A stretch of DNA of 9,918 bases from Pseudonocardiales bacterium. GTDB lineage: Bacteria; Actinomycetota; Actinomycetes; Mycobacteriales; Jatrophihabitantaceae. The translations under genes and the position numbers were made by a program. Numbering within the stretch: the first letter of the stretch is position 1; each line of letters begins with the position of its first letter. Below, piece by piece: positions 1 through 8,546 of the stretch. The DNA is taken from assembly GCA_030840415.1 (NCBI GenBank), contig JAVEEO010000204.1:1-9918 (forward strand). The letters run 5' to 3'. Under the pieces are notes generated by a model. That model saw only the letters and a list, made by a program, of their open reading frames with translations, did not search any database and was not told the origin of the DNA.

Positions 1-1
1 C

Positions 2-802
2 GGCACCCGGGTCAGCCTGGTGGCCCGCAGCACCCGGCTGTTGCGCCACCTCGACTCCGAGATCTCCGACCGCTTCACCCAGCTGGCGGCCACCCGGTGG
101 GACCTGCATCTGGGAGTCGACGTCGAGAAGGTGACCGGCGACCAGGGTGGCGTCCGGCTGGACTTCACCGACGGCTCGTGCGCCGAGGCGGACCTGCTGC
201 TGGTGGCCACCGGCCGGGTGCCCAACACCGACCGGCTCGGACTGGCCGCGGCCGGCATCGCCACCCTGTCCGACGGCCGGGTGCAGGCGGATTGCTACGG
301 CCGGACCAACGTCGAAGGGGTATGGGCGCTCGGCGATGTGTCCTCGGACTTCCAGCTCAAGCACGTGGCCAACCACGAGGCCCGGGTGGTCGCGCACAAC
401 CTGGCCCATCCGCAGCGACTGCGCGAGTTCGACCACCGCTTCGTGCCGTCGGCGGTCTTCACCGACCCGCAGATCGCCAGCGTCGGGTGCACCGAGGACG
501 AGGTGCGGGCCGCCGGCCTGGACTACGTCGCCGCGACCCAGTTCTACGGCGACACCGCCTACGGCTGGGCGATGGAGGACCAGAGCGGCATCTGCAAGCT
601 GATCGCCGATCCGCACACCGGTCTGCTGCTCGGGGCGCACCTGATGGGCTACCAGGCCTCGAACCTGATCCAGCCGCTGATCCAGGCGATGTCGTTCGGC
701 CAGCGGGTGCCCGACCTCGCCCGCGGCCAGTACTGGATCCACCCGGCGCTGATAGAGGTCGTGGAGAACGCGCTGCTGAAGCTCGGCCTGAACCAGCCGT
801 GA
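2..802 (+). CDS. mtr: Mycothione reductase, C-terminal 266 residues (5' end outside window)
   Basis: Flavin- and NADPH-dependent disulfide reductase that regenerates mycothiol from mycothione in the cytoplasm. The frame is open from base 2, so the FAD-binding N-terminus and redox-active cysteine pair lie upstream of the window. Visible parts are the end of the NAD(P)-binding domain, the ADLLLVATGRVPNTD segment, the second FAD contact ALGDVSS, the KHVANHEARVV segment, and the C-terminal dimerisation domain. That domain carries the catalytic His-Glu pair in YWIHPALIEVVENAL (His codon 740-742, Glu codon 755-757). The phrases YGWAMED, GYQAS and LIQPLIQAMSFG match my memory of mycobacterial Mtr closely and separate it from lipoamide and glutathione reductases. 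The GTG at 20 is an internal Val codon, not a start. The stop overlaps the start of the following ROK gene, so the two are probably cotranscribed. Confidence 0.93.
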   Translation, partial: GTRVSLVARSTRLLRHLDSEISDRFTQLAATRWDLHLGVDVEKVTGDQGGVRLDFTDGSCAEADLLLVATGRVPNTDRLGLAAAGIATLSDGRVQADCYGRTNVEGVWALGDVSSDFQLKHVANHEARVVAHNLAHPQRLREFDHRFVPSAVFTDPQIASVGCTEDEVRAAGLDYVAATQFYGDTAYGWAMEDQSGICKLIADPHTGLLLGAHLMGYQASNLIQPLIQAMSFGQRVPDLARGQYWIHPALIEVVENALLKLGLNQP

Positions 803-1695
803 GCCGGCCGTCCCGGGTTCCGGTCCTGGAGGTCGGCGGCAGCCATGTCACGGCCGGCTGGGTGCGCCCGGACGGCTGGCAGGTCAGCGAGGTGCGCCGC
901 CGGGACCTGCCGGCCGGCGGCAGCGCCGGGCAACTGATCGAGATCCTGGCCGCGGCCGGTGCCGGCCTGGCGGCGGGGCCGGGCGCGGCCTGGGCAATCG
1001 CGATGCCGGGGCCGTTCGACTATGCCCGGGGGGTGGCGCACTACGCGGGGGTCGGCAAGTTCGAGGCACTGGCCGGGGTGGACGTCGGCGCGGCGCTGAC
1101 CGAAGCGCTACGGCCGGGCACGCTGTGCTTCAGCAACGACGCCAGCGCGTTCGCGGTCGGCGAGTGGCTGATCGGCGCGGGCCGCGGTGCCACCCGGTGC
1201 GTCGCGGTGACGCTGGGCACCGGTATCGGTTCGGCCTTTCTGGACAAGGGCGTCAGCGTCTCCACCGGCCCGTCGGTGCCACCCCAGGCCGAGCTGCACC
1301 TGCTCAGCCATGCCGGCCGGCCGCTGGAGGACTGGGTGTCGAGCCGGGCGATCCGGGCCGGTTACCTCCGGGCCGGCGGTTCGGTGGACCGGGAGGTCGT
1401 GGAGATCGCCGGCCTGGCCCGGGCCGGTGACGCCGCGGCCGGCGCCGCGTTCGACGCCGCGTTCCGGGTGCTCGGCGAGGTGCTCGGCCCGTGGCTGGAG
1501 CGCTTCGGAGCCGACCGGCTGGTGATCGGCGGTTCGATCAGCCGGTCCTTCGATCTGGTCGAGGGGCCGCTGCGCGCCGGGCTTTCCGCCGCCACGGACT
1601 GCCGACTCCCGATCGTCACGGCGGCCGAGCCGGAACTGGCGCCGCTGGTGGGCGCGGCCTTCGCTGTCTGTTCCGGGTACCGACATCAGGCATAG
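799..1695 (+). CDS. ROK-family sugar kinase-like protein without the zinc-cysteine motif
   Basis: 298-residue protein of the ROK (repressor/ORF/kinase) family, probably a cytosolic sugar kinase; the substrate is unknown. The GTG at 799 shares GTGA with the mtr stop, indicating translational coupling. It aligns with the family N-terminus: the phosphate-1 segment is LEVGGSHVTAG (residues 10-20), with Glu11 where ROK proteins usually have Asp. The catalytic-base position is Asp114 in FSNDASAFAVGE, phosphate-2 is LGTGIG (139-144), and the adenosine-side segment is LVIGGSIS near the C-terminus. There is no N-terminal DNA-binding domain, so it is not a NagC-type repressor. The usual CxCGxxGCxE zinc site is replaced by HAGRPLEDWVSSRAI (171-185), with no cysteine, although the residues that follow still align. 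ROK membership is firm and catalysis is likely. The pairing with mtr suggests a link to mycothiol or sugar metabolism, but that is inference only. Confidence 0.82.
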   Translation: MSRPSRVPVLEVGGSHVTAGWVRPDGWQVSEVRRRDLPAGGSAGQLIEILAAAGAGLAAGPGAAWAIAMPGPFDYARGVAHYAGVGKFEALAGVDVGAALTEALRPGTLCFSNDASAFAVGEWLIGAGRGATRCVAVTLGTGIGSAFLDKGVSVSTGPSVPPQAELHLLSHAGRPLEDWVSSRAIRAGYLRAGGSVDREVVEIAGLARAGDAAAGAAFDAAFRVLGEVLGPWLERFGADRLVIGGSISRSFDLVEGPLRAGLSAATDCRLPIVTAAEPELAPLVGAAFAVCSGYRHQA

Positions 1696-1700
1696 CCACT

Positions 1701-1714
1701 GCTGACGGTTCAGC
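1701..1714. terminator. Possible short bidirectional terminator hairpin between ROK gene and thiD
   Basis: GCTGA-cggt-TCAGC is a 5-bp stem with a tetraloop in the 39-bp gap between the convergent ROK and thiD stop codons. It has no T-tract on either strand. The position suits a shared terminator, but the stem is short and could be chance. Confidence 0.25.
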
Positions 1715-1734
1715 CCGTGTCGATGGCCGATGGA

Positions 1735-2547
<813 letters not shown>

Positions 2548-2551
2548 GGGA

Positions 2552-2560
2552 CTAACCTAG
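2552..2560. promoter_or_regulatory. Overlapping divergent -10 elements for thiD and the TPP-riboswitch transcript
   Basis: The 9-mer CTAACCTAG has CTA/TAG symmetry. On the plus strand it gives TAACCT (2553-2558), and on the minus strand TAGGTT (2559-2554). Both fit the actinobacterial TANNNT -10 consensus. With a start 7 bases downstream, plus transcription begins at about 2565, at the 5' strand of riboswitch P1, and minus transcription at about 2547, the thiD GTG. No clear -35 is seen on either side. Promoter activity is inferred from position and motif only. Confidence 0.6.
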
Positions 2561-2562
2561 AG

Positions 2563-2682
2563 CAGTCCCCGCGGGAGCCCGATCGATCGGGCTGAGAGGG
2601 CGGCACAGCAGGACGGGGCAACCCCGCCGGCACGGCCGCCGACCGCTCGAACCTGATCCGGCTAATACCGGCGAAGGGAGTG
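2563..2682 (+). promoter_or_regulatory. TPP riboswitch (THI element)
   Basis: Conserved THI-box parts are present in order. GCGGGAGCCC leads into a perfect hairpin GCCCGATCGATCGGGC (2577-2592), then CTGAGA (2592-2597), an extra GC-rich arm (about 2599-2640), ACCTGATC (2651-2658), and CTAATACCGG followed by CGAAGGGA to 2679. P1 can form between CAGTCCC (2563-2569) and GGGAGTG (2676-2682) with one G-G mismatch; its core is TCCC/GGGA. The 3' strand of P1 abuts the GAGGTG Shine-Dalgarno (2682-2687) of the transporter gene, and there is no T-tract terminator between them. This favours translational rather than transcriptional control: bound thiamin pyrophosphate would close P1 and hide the ribosome site of the transporter-thiG unit. 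Confidence 0.95.
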
Positions 2683-2693
2683 AGGTGGCCGTC

Positions 2694-4840
<2,147 letters not shown>

Positions 4841-4851
4841 TCAGTATTGAT

Positions 4852-4881
4852 GCTCACCGATGGGCATGGCTCCGGTGATGC
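4852..4881 (+). terminator. Possible hairpin terminator after thiG
   Basis: GCTCACCG (4852-4859) can pair with CGGTGATGC (4873-4881) with one bulged base, leaving a 13-nt loop. It sits 11 bases past the thiG stop and has no T-tract. It is a weak candidate for the end of the transporter-thiG mRNA; the stronger plus-strand terminator lies at 5089-5127. Confidence 0.3.
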
Positions 4882-5088
4882 ACATGTCTCTTGACTCAGC
4901 CACACGTCGTCAGCGGCAACAGTCCGTCGTGAGGCTACGTGGAACCCCAACCGATCCTCTTGACGGCGTGCGCGTCTGCCGCATGTGTTCGTACGGCACC
5001 AGCTCAGGGTCTCCCAAGGGGTATGTCATTGATCTTGCATAACACCCGCTGGAGCATCGGGTTGCGTCGTGGTACATTGGTTGCGCGG
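4882..5088. other. Gene-free spacer left of the DUF3800 gene
   Basis: No supportable gene. Short frames on both strands lack a ribosome site and recognisable protein content. The octamer CTCTTGAC occurs twice (4888-4895 and 4957-4964); each copy includes a TTGAC that could be part of a -35, but no matching -10 follows at normal spacing. TACATT at 5073-5078 fits TANNNT and would give a transcript of only about 40 nt before the terminator at 5089-5127. Confidence 0.4.
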
Positions 5089-5127
5089 ACCTGCCCCACA
5101 CACGTGGATCGGCAGGTCTAGCTTTTT
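5089..5127 (+). terminator. Intrinsic terminator facing the DUF3800 gene
   Basis: ACCTGCC (5089-5095) pairs with GGCAGGT (5111-5117). An inner stem CCAC/GTGG (5096-5099 with 5104-5107) closes an acac loop, with a 3-nt bulge. After CTAGC comes TTTTT (5123-5127). The T-run is only on the plus strand, so it stops rightward transcription coming from thiG or the spacer, 11 bases before the convergent DUF3800 stop codon. The hairpin without a T-run could also sit at the end of the minus-strand DUF3800 mRNA. Confidence 0.65.
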
Positions 5128-5138
5128 GTCTGGCCGGG

Positions 5139-5840
5139 TCACATCGGTTGCGGGCCCCCGTAGACATCGCTTCCGCCCAAGTAGGCGCGATACCAACTCC
5201 AAGCCCATTTCTTGCCCGGATGCCGCAACAGGCTTTGATACGCGGTCCAGGCCGCGAAGTCAGCCATCTGCATCCACTGCGATGCGGTCGAGGACTGAAA
5301 CATCGGGTCTTCGATGATCGCTCGGGTGTCCAGTTTTAGAGCACGGTGTGCGTTGTTGTAGCCGCGGTCGGTTCCGTTGCCGTCCATATACACAAGACCG
5401 AGATGGCCGTCCGCAATTAATTGGGTGTCGAGGCTAGTGATTAGGTCGGCGTACAGGGACTGCCGCTCTTGGTGGTAAGCCTTACGGCGAGCAGTGGTCT
5501 TGCGGTACACGGTGCCGACACGCAGAGCATCGCTGGCACCGATCACGCCAAGTGCTTGCTGCATGACATCACGCCGTAGTGTCTTGGATGCATTGAACGC
5601 CGGGTCAGTCGACGGATGCTGCCGCCCGGCAGCGAATTTGGTGGCGTGCAGTTCGGTCGCCGGTGGGATCTTGTATCTGGCGTAAAGGTCGCGACGCAGG
5701 TCCAGCCAATGCCGCAGACCTACCCGCCACAACTGTGGCGAAGTTTCGATCCACGAGTAGACCACGTAGCCGGTGTCTTCGGCTCCAGAGTCATCGATGT
5801 AGAACATCCGCATGGGGGAGGTGTCAACAGCCTGATTCAT
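5139..5840 (-). CDS. DUF3800 family protein (RNase H-like fold, putative nuclease)
   Basis: 233-residue protein of the DUF3800 family, whose function is not established; it is thought to have an RNase H-like fold. Seen are MFYIDDSG at the N-terminus (Asp16-Asp17, where the family usually has IDESG), ELHATKF (Glu63), a strand LGLVYMDGNGTDRGYN (Asp153), IIEDPMFQSS (175-184) and the C-terminal QMAD (191-194) matching the family QxxD motif. Asp16, Glu63, Asp153 and Asp194 are spaced as a two-metal RNase H-like active site would be, so nuclease activity is plausible but unproven. There is no signal peptide or membrane segment. Its ATG overlaps the upstream winged-helix gene stop by one base (TGATG), so the two are translated as a coupled pair. 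Composition is less GC-rich than the thi genes. Confidence 0.85.
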   Translation of the reverse strand: MNQAVDTSPMRMFYIDDSGAEDTGYVVYSWIETSPQLWRVGLRHWLDLRRDLYARYKIPPATELHATKFAAGRQHPSTDPAFNASKTLRRDVMQQALGVIGASDALRVGTVYRKTTARRKAYHQERQSLYADLITSLDTQLIADGHLGLVYMDGNGTDRGYNNAHRALKLDTRAIIEDPMFQSSTASQWMQMADFAAWTAYQSLLRHPGKKWAWSWYRAYLGGSDVYGGPQPM

Positions 5841-6682
5841 CAGACGCTCGCCTTCGTGTGCTTACCGTCGATGCGCCGCAGGCGGGGACGAGCGGATGGT
5901 GACTTCGGAACTGCTAGGAGGCTGCGATTGAACGGGCCAGTCAGGGTGTACTCGTTGATCTTTGCTAGCCCAGAAGGGCTCAGCGGTGCCTTCTTGAACC
6001 GGGTGGCCTTAGAAATCAGCCCATGTCTCTCCAAAATCGTAAAGCCGCGCTCAGCCGTGGCAGCCGACCATCCGTACCAGTTAGGCATGTTTTCGGTTGG
6101 CAAGTGGAAGATCGGCTTCTCGTGCAGCGCCACCAGCAGCATCGCCGTGGACGGCAGGTCTAGCTTCTGGAACCAGTCGTCAAGCCAGTAGGTGTGTGGC
6201 AACTGCAGATAGCGGTCGCTGTTTCCCGCGCTGCCTGGCCGCGTGTACGGCTGTCCAGAGCCGTCCTCACGTAGGAGCGTTGCTCGGATCTTTCGTTCTC
6301 GGCCGCGCCGGTCGCGTTCGATAAGCTTGCGCTGTTCAAGACGGGTCAGCACCTTCGACACCGCAGTGGCTGCCGACGCCTCGGATGCATCACGGGTGAG
6401 ATCAAGGGCGCGAGCCCAGACAGGGATGGATAGGGTAGTGCTCCAACCATCTGGGCCGGGCCCGTTGCTGTTGATGCTAAGCAGAAAGAGGAACGCCTGC
6501 AGGCCACGGAGGTCCCGATTGCGCACAAAGGTACTCAGCGGGCCGCTTCGGTCGGTTGATCCCCGCGGCTTCTGCACGAAGTCCTTGAGGATAGGCGTGA
6601 TTGTGCGCTTCGACCGCGCCAACAGAAAGGCGCGTGTCTCAGCCTCCGTCGCAGGAGAGTCATCGTGAATCGGCTCGTTCAT
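5840..6682 (-). CDS. Tandem winged-helix DNA-binding protein, partner of DUF3800
   Basis: 280-residue protein I do not recognise by name. Two winged-helix-like units are visible. The first (about residues 60-135) is a helix-rich region ending in AVSKVLTRLEQRKLIERDRRG followed by a basic wing. The second (about 175-260) runs from YWLDDWFQKLDLPSTAMLLVAL to the motif WSAATAERGFTILERHGLIS and a basic wing. The tail is basic (RPRLRRIDGKHTKA). Two winged helices in one chain recall plasmid replication initiators and some transcription regulators; neither can be claimed. I chose ATG 6682 over the upstream in-frame ATG at 6733 because the -10-like CATACT (6694-6689) would start transcription at 6682, and an inverted repeat and a tandem repeat occupy the extra 51 bases and their boundary. 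No Shine-Dalgarno is seen for either start. It is translationally coupled to DUF3800. Confidence 0.7.
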   Translation of the reverse strand: MNEPIHDDSPATEAETRAFLLARSKRTITPILKDFVQKPRGSTDRSGPLSTFVRNRDLRGLQAFLFLLSINSNGPGPDGWSTTLSIPVWARALDLTRDASEASAATAVSKVLTRLEQRKLIERDRRGRERKIRATLLREDGSGQPYTRPGSAGNSDRYLQLPHTYWLDDWFQKLDLPSTAMLLVALHEKPIFHLPTENMPNWYGWSAATAERGFTILERHGLISKATRFKKAPLSPSGLAKINEYTLTGPFNRSLLAVPKSPSARPRLRRIDGKHTKASV

Positions 6683-6722
6683 AGGAGCAGTATGCAGTAT
6701 CCCGAAAGCTTTAGCGGCTTTC
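6683..6722 (-). promoter_or_regulatory. Putative leaderless promoter and operator of the wHTH-DUF3800 operon
   Basis: Read on the minus strand, CATACT (6694-6689) lies six bases before ATG 6682, giving transcription starting at the start codon. It is embedded in a perfect tandem repeat of ATACTGC (6700-6694 and 6693-6687). Just upstream is an inverted repeat GAAAGC-N7-GCTTTC (6704-6722), also holding the palindrome AAAGCTTT, at the -35 position. No good -35 hexamer is visible. The layout suggests autoregulation by the winged-helix protein; this is inference. Confidence 0.4.
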
Positions 6723-6733
6723 AGAATCCGCAT

Positions 6734-7020
6734 TAATCGATGTACAAGCGGGTGTTATGAAACAACCATGTAATTCCCGCTGTGATATCCAAATGATGAT
6801 GCCCATGCGACAACCAAAGCAGGCTGCCGGTCGCTCCTGACATCCGTACTCAGTGTCGCCGATCAGACGTCCTGGCGGCCCTCAACTTCTCAGCGATTCA
6901 CTGGTAAGCCGGGTCAAGGACTCGACTTTCCGGCGACGGATGTCGGAGTGCGACCTTCGATGCAGTCGCCAGCAGATTCTGATCGGCGTCCCCGTCCGTG
7001 GAGCAACCTGATGCACGCTT
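6734..7020. other. Non-coding spacer with interleaved inverted repeats
   Basis: No supportable gene on either strand. An 11-bp perfect inverted repeat pairs CGCCGATCAGA (6857-6867) with TCTGATCGGCG (6978-6988). A 9-bp pair is GACATCCGT (6839-6847) with ACGGATGTC (6936-6944). The two pairs interleave, so they cannot both form simple stems in one RNA. AGCGGG/CCCGCT (6747-6752 and 6776-6781) frames an AT-rich stretch. Possible roles are recombination or protein-binding sites of the insert, or remnants of a lost element. Confidence 0.45.
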
Positions 7021-7039
7021 GCTCGGCCCACCGCCGAGC
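7021..7039 (-). terminator. Terminator hairpin of the thiO-thiS transcript
   Basis: A perfect 7-bp GC-rich stem GCTCGGC/GCCGAGC (7021-7027 with 7033-7039) with a 5-nt loop lies six bases past the thiS stop on the minus strand. There is no T-run. Hairpins of this kind directly after stop codons are common terminators in high-GC actinobacteria. It marks the probable right border of native thi DNA. Confidence 0.55.
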
Positions 7040-7045
7040 TTGAAG

Positions 7046-7246
7046 TCAGCCGCCCTGCACCGCGGTCACCACGTCGATCCGGTCACCGGGCCGGACGGCG
7101 GTGCCGGGCCAGTCGCCGCGCGGAACCACCTCGCTGTTGAGGGCCACCGCGATGCCGCTGCTGCGATCGCTGACCTGACCGACCAGCTCGGCCAGGTTCA
7201 GCTCGTCGGCCGCGTCGCGCCGCTGGCCGTTCACCGTTATCTCCAC
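7046..7246 (-). CDS. thiS: Sulfur carrier protein ThiS
   Basis: Ubiquitin-like 66-residue sulfur carrier that, as a C-terminal thiocarboxylate, gives sulfur to ThiG for thiazole formation. It ends in the required Gly-Gly (VTAVQGG). The family pattern is seen in ITVNGQ at the start, the central SGIAVALNSEVVPRGDW, and PGDRIDVVTAV before the GlyGly. The start is GTG at 7246. In-frame codons upstream offer no nearer alternative, and GGAAAGAG about 10 bases upstream is a modest ribosome site. It follows thiO by 35 bases in one transcript and is terminated by the hairpin at 7021-7039. The thiF-type adenylyltransferase needed to activate it is not in the window. Its client thiG lies across the insert on the other strand. 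Confidence 0.95.
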   Translation of the reverse strand: MEITVNGQRRDAADELNLAELVGQVSDRSSGIAVALNSEVVPRGDWPGTAVRPGDRIDVVTAVQGG

Positions 7247-7281
7247 GAAAGGTTTTCTCTTTCCGGTCGGGTTGGACTGGT

Positions 7282-8436
7282 TCAAGCCGGCACGGCAGGG
7301 GCCGCCCGGCTGCCGGCGAACCGGTCCGGGCCGAACGGCTGCCAGACCGCTGCCACCGGCTCGCCGGCCACCAGCGCGGCCACCGCGTCGGCCGTCAGCG
7401 CCGACAGCAGGATGCCGTTGCGGTAGTGCCCGGTGGCCAGCACCAGCCCGTCGGCGACCCGGCCGAGGATCGGCCCGTTGTCCGGGGTGCCGGGCCGCGA
7501 TCCGGCCCGGGCCTCGACGAAGGCGAATTCGGAGCTGATCGGCAGCAGCTCGTAGGCGTTGCGCAGCAGCTCGTACACCCCGCCGGCGGTCACCCCGACG
7601 TCGTGGCCCTGCTGCTCGGAGGTGGCGCCGACCACCACCTCGCCACCGGCCCGCGGTACCAGGTACACCTCGCCGCCGCGGACGATCCCGCGCACCGTGC
7701 GGGTCAGCACCGGCCCGGCCGCGCGCAACCGGTCGGGCACCGCCAGCCGCACGATCTGCCCCTTCACCGGCTGCACCGGCACCGGCAGCAGCGCCCCGGT
7801 CGCGGCCCCGCCGCACAGCACCACGGTGCCGGCGCGCAGCTCGTCCCCGGTGGCCGTCCGCACCCCGGTGACCCGGCCGTCCGGTTCGGCCAGCAGGGCG
7901 CTGACCTCGGCGGCGAGGAAGCCCACCCCGGCGTCCCCGGCGGCGGCGCGCAGCGCGGCCAGGTAGCGCCGGTTGTCCACCGAGAGGTCATCGGCTGCCA
8001 GCACGCCGCCGCGTACCCCGGCTGCCAGGTAGGGTTCCAGCTCCCGGGCCGCCGAGCCGCTGAGCCGCTCGGTGTGCAGGCCCAGGCCGGTGCGGAAGTC
8101 GGTCAGCCGGTCCAGGGCCGCCCGGTCGTCGGCGTTGAAGGCCACCGCCAGGGTGCCCTCGGTGCGCAGTCCCACCGGCCGGCCGGCCCGGTCCAGCTCG
8201 CCGGCCAGCCGCCGGAACGCCGGCACCGCGGCCAGGTTGAGCCGGGTCAGCTCGTCCTCGCCGAAGGCGGCCTCGGTGACCGGCGCCAGCATGCCGGCCG
8301 CCGCCCAGCTGGCGCCCCGGTCACCGCCCGGATCGATCACCAGCACGCTGGCGCCGCGCTGCGCCAGCCGGTACCCGGCCGCCAGGCCGATCACCCCGCC
8401 ACCGACCACGAGGACGTCCGGCGGGTGCGCAGCCAT
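7282..8436 (-). CDS. thiO: Glycine oxidase ThiO
   Basis: FAD-dependent oxidase that converts glycine to the imine used by ThiG for thiazole. 384 residues, slightly above the usual size. The N-terminal Rossmann motif VLVVGGGVIGLAAGYRLA (GGGVIG at 12-17) is followed by VLVIDPGG and GASWAAAGMLAP, the flavin-contact segment of this family. The middle has LAADDLSVDNRRYLAAL and VQPVKGQIVRL, and the C-terminus has EARAGSRPGTPDNGPILG and LVLATGHYRNGILLSALTAD. The start is ATG 8436. A frame extends 42 codons further upstream but contains no family sequence and runs into the divergent promoter region. TAGCCT (8449-8444, minus strand) precedes the ATG by seven bases, suggesting a leaderless mRNA. It is cotranscribed with thiS and divergent from thiE. 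Confidence 0.93.
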   Translation of the reverse strand: MAAHPPDVLVVGGGVIGLAAGYRLAQRGASVLVIDPGGDRGASWAAAGMLAPVTEAAFGEDELTRLNLAAVPAFRRLAGELDRAGRPVGLRTEGTLAVAFNADDRAALDRLTDFRTGLGLHTERLSGSAARELEPYLAAGVRGGVLAADDLSVDNRRYLAALRAAAGDAGVGFLAAEVSALLAEPDGRVTGVRTATGDELRAGTVVLCGGAATGALLPVPVQPVKGQIVRLAVPDRLRAAGPVLTRTVRGIVRGGEVYLVPRAGGEVVVGATSEQQGHDVGVTAGGVYELLRNAYELLPISSEFAFVEARAGSRPGTPDNGPILGRVADGLVLATGHYRNGILLSALTADAVAALVAGEPVAAVWQPFGPDRFAGSRAAPAVPA

Positions 8437-8546
8437 AGCGTCCAGGCTAGCGAGCGCGGCCCGCCGGACCAGGGTTCGGGGTGCTGCCGTGCTCGCACCC
8501 GCCCCGAGCCGGCCGGGCCGTGCCGGGCCAGTGGTTGGATGCAGGG
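8437..8546. promoter_or_regulatory. thiO / thiE divergent promoter region
   Basis: This 110-bp GC-rich spacer separates two divergent starts. For thiO, the minus-strand TAGCCT (8449-8444) ends seven bases before ATG 8436. For thiE, TTGGAT (8535-8540) ends six bases before ATG 8547. Neither gene has a usable Shine-Dalgarno at normal spacing, so both look leaderless. The thiO box fits TANNNT; the thiE box is a weaker match. No THI-box motifs occur here. Confidence 0.5.

Larger units (their letters stand above)
4841..7020. other. Lower-GC insert carrying a wHTH-DUF3800 cassette (probable acquired island)
   Basis: Between the thiG stop and the thiS terminator hairpin, base composition drops. One counted line inside the DUF3800 gene is 55% GC and another 62%, against 78% for a counted line of the transporter gene. 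Codon use is also less G/C-biased at third positions (for example aaa, aat, tta and att codons appear). Both genes inside are unrelated to thiamin and run on the minus strand. The insert lies between convergent thi units and disrupts neither. No integrase, transposase, tRNA or convincing target-site duplication was found. An 8-bp repeat TGATGCAC at 4876-4883 and 7009-7016 is within chance expectation. Acquisition by horizontal transfer is inferred from composition and context; the exact borders are uncertain. Confidence 0.55.

Noticed and set aside
97..798. Long upstream extension of the ROK frame into mtr
   Set aside because: It is the +1 shadow of mtr, rich in Arg/Gly/Pro, and family sequence begins only after GTG 799.
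4910..5029. Small minus-strand frame (39 codons from ATG 5029) downstream of the DUF3800 gene as a third cassette gene
   Set aside because: No Shine-Dalgarno, no recognisable protein features, and it lies beyond the hairpin at 5089-5117.
5071..5160. tRNA remnant or attachment site at the left end of the insert
   Set aside because: The hairpin here fits a terminator; no T-arm GGTTCRA motif, acceptor stem or anticodon arm could be found.
5616..6191. Plus-strand 191-codon frame across the DUF3800/wHTH junction
   Set aside because: It is antisense to two genes with clear domain content and shows no protein family features.
6757..6840. Short plus-strand ORF (27 codons from ATG 6757) divergent from the winged-helix gene
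   Set aside because: No ribosome site, unusual composition and no family resemblance; likely chance in AT-richer DNA.
4876..7016. 8-bp direct repeat TGATGCAC on both sides of the insert (4876-4883 and 7009-7016) as a target-site duplication
   Set aside because: With two windows of about 200 bp, an 8-bp match is expected about as often as not, and the bases around it do not extend the match or form terminal inverted repeats.
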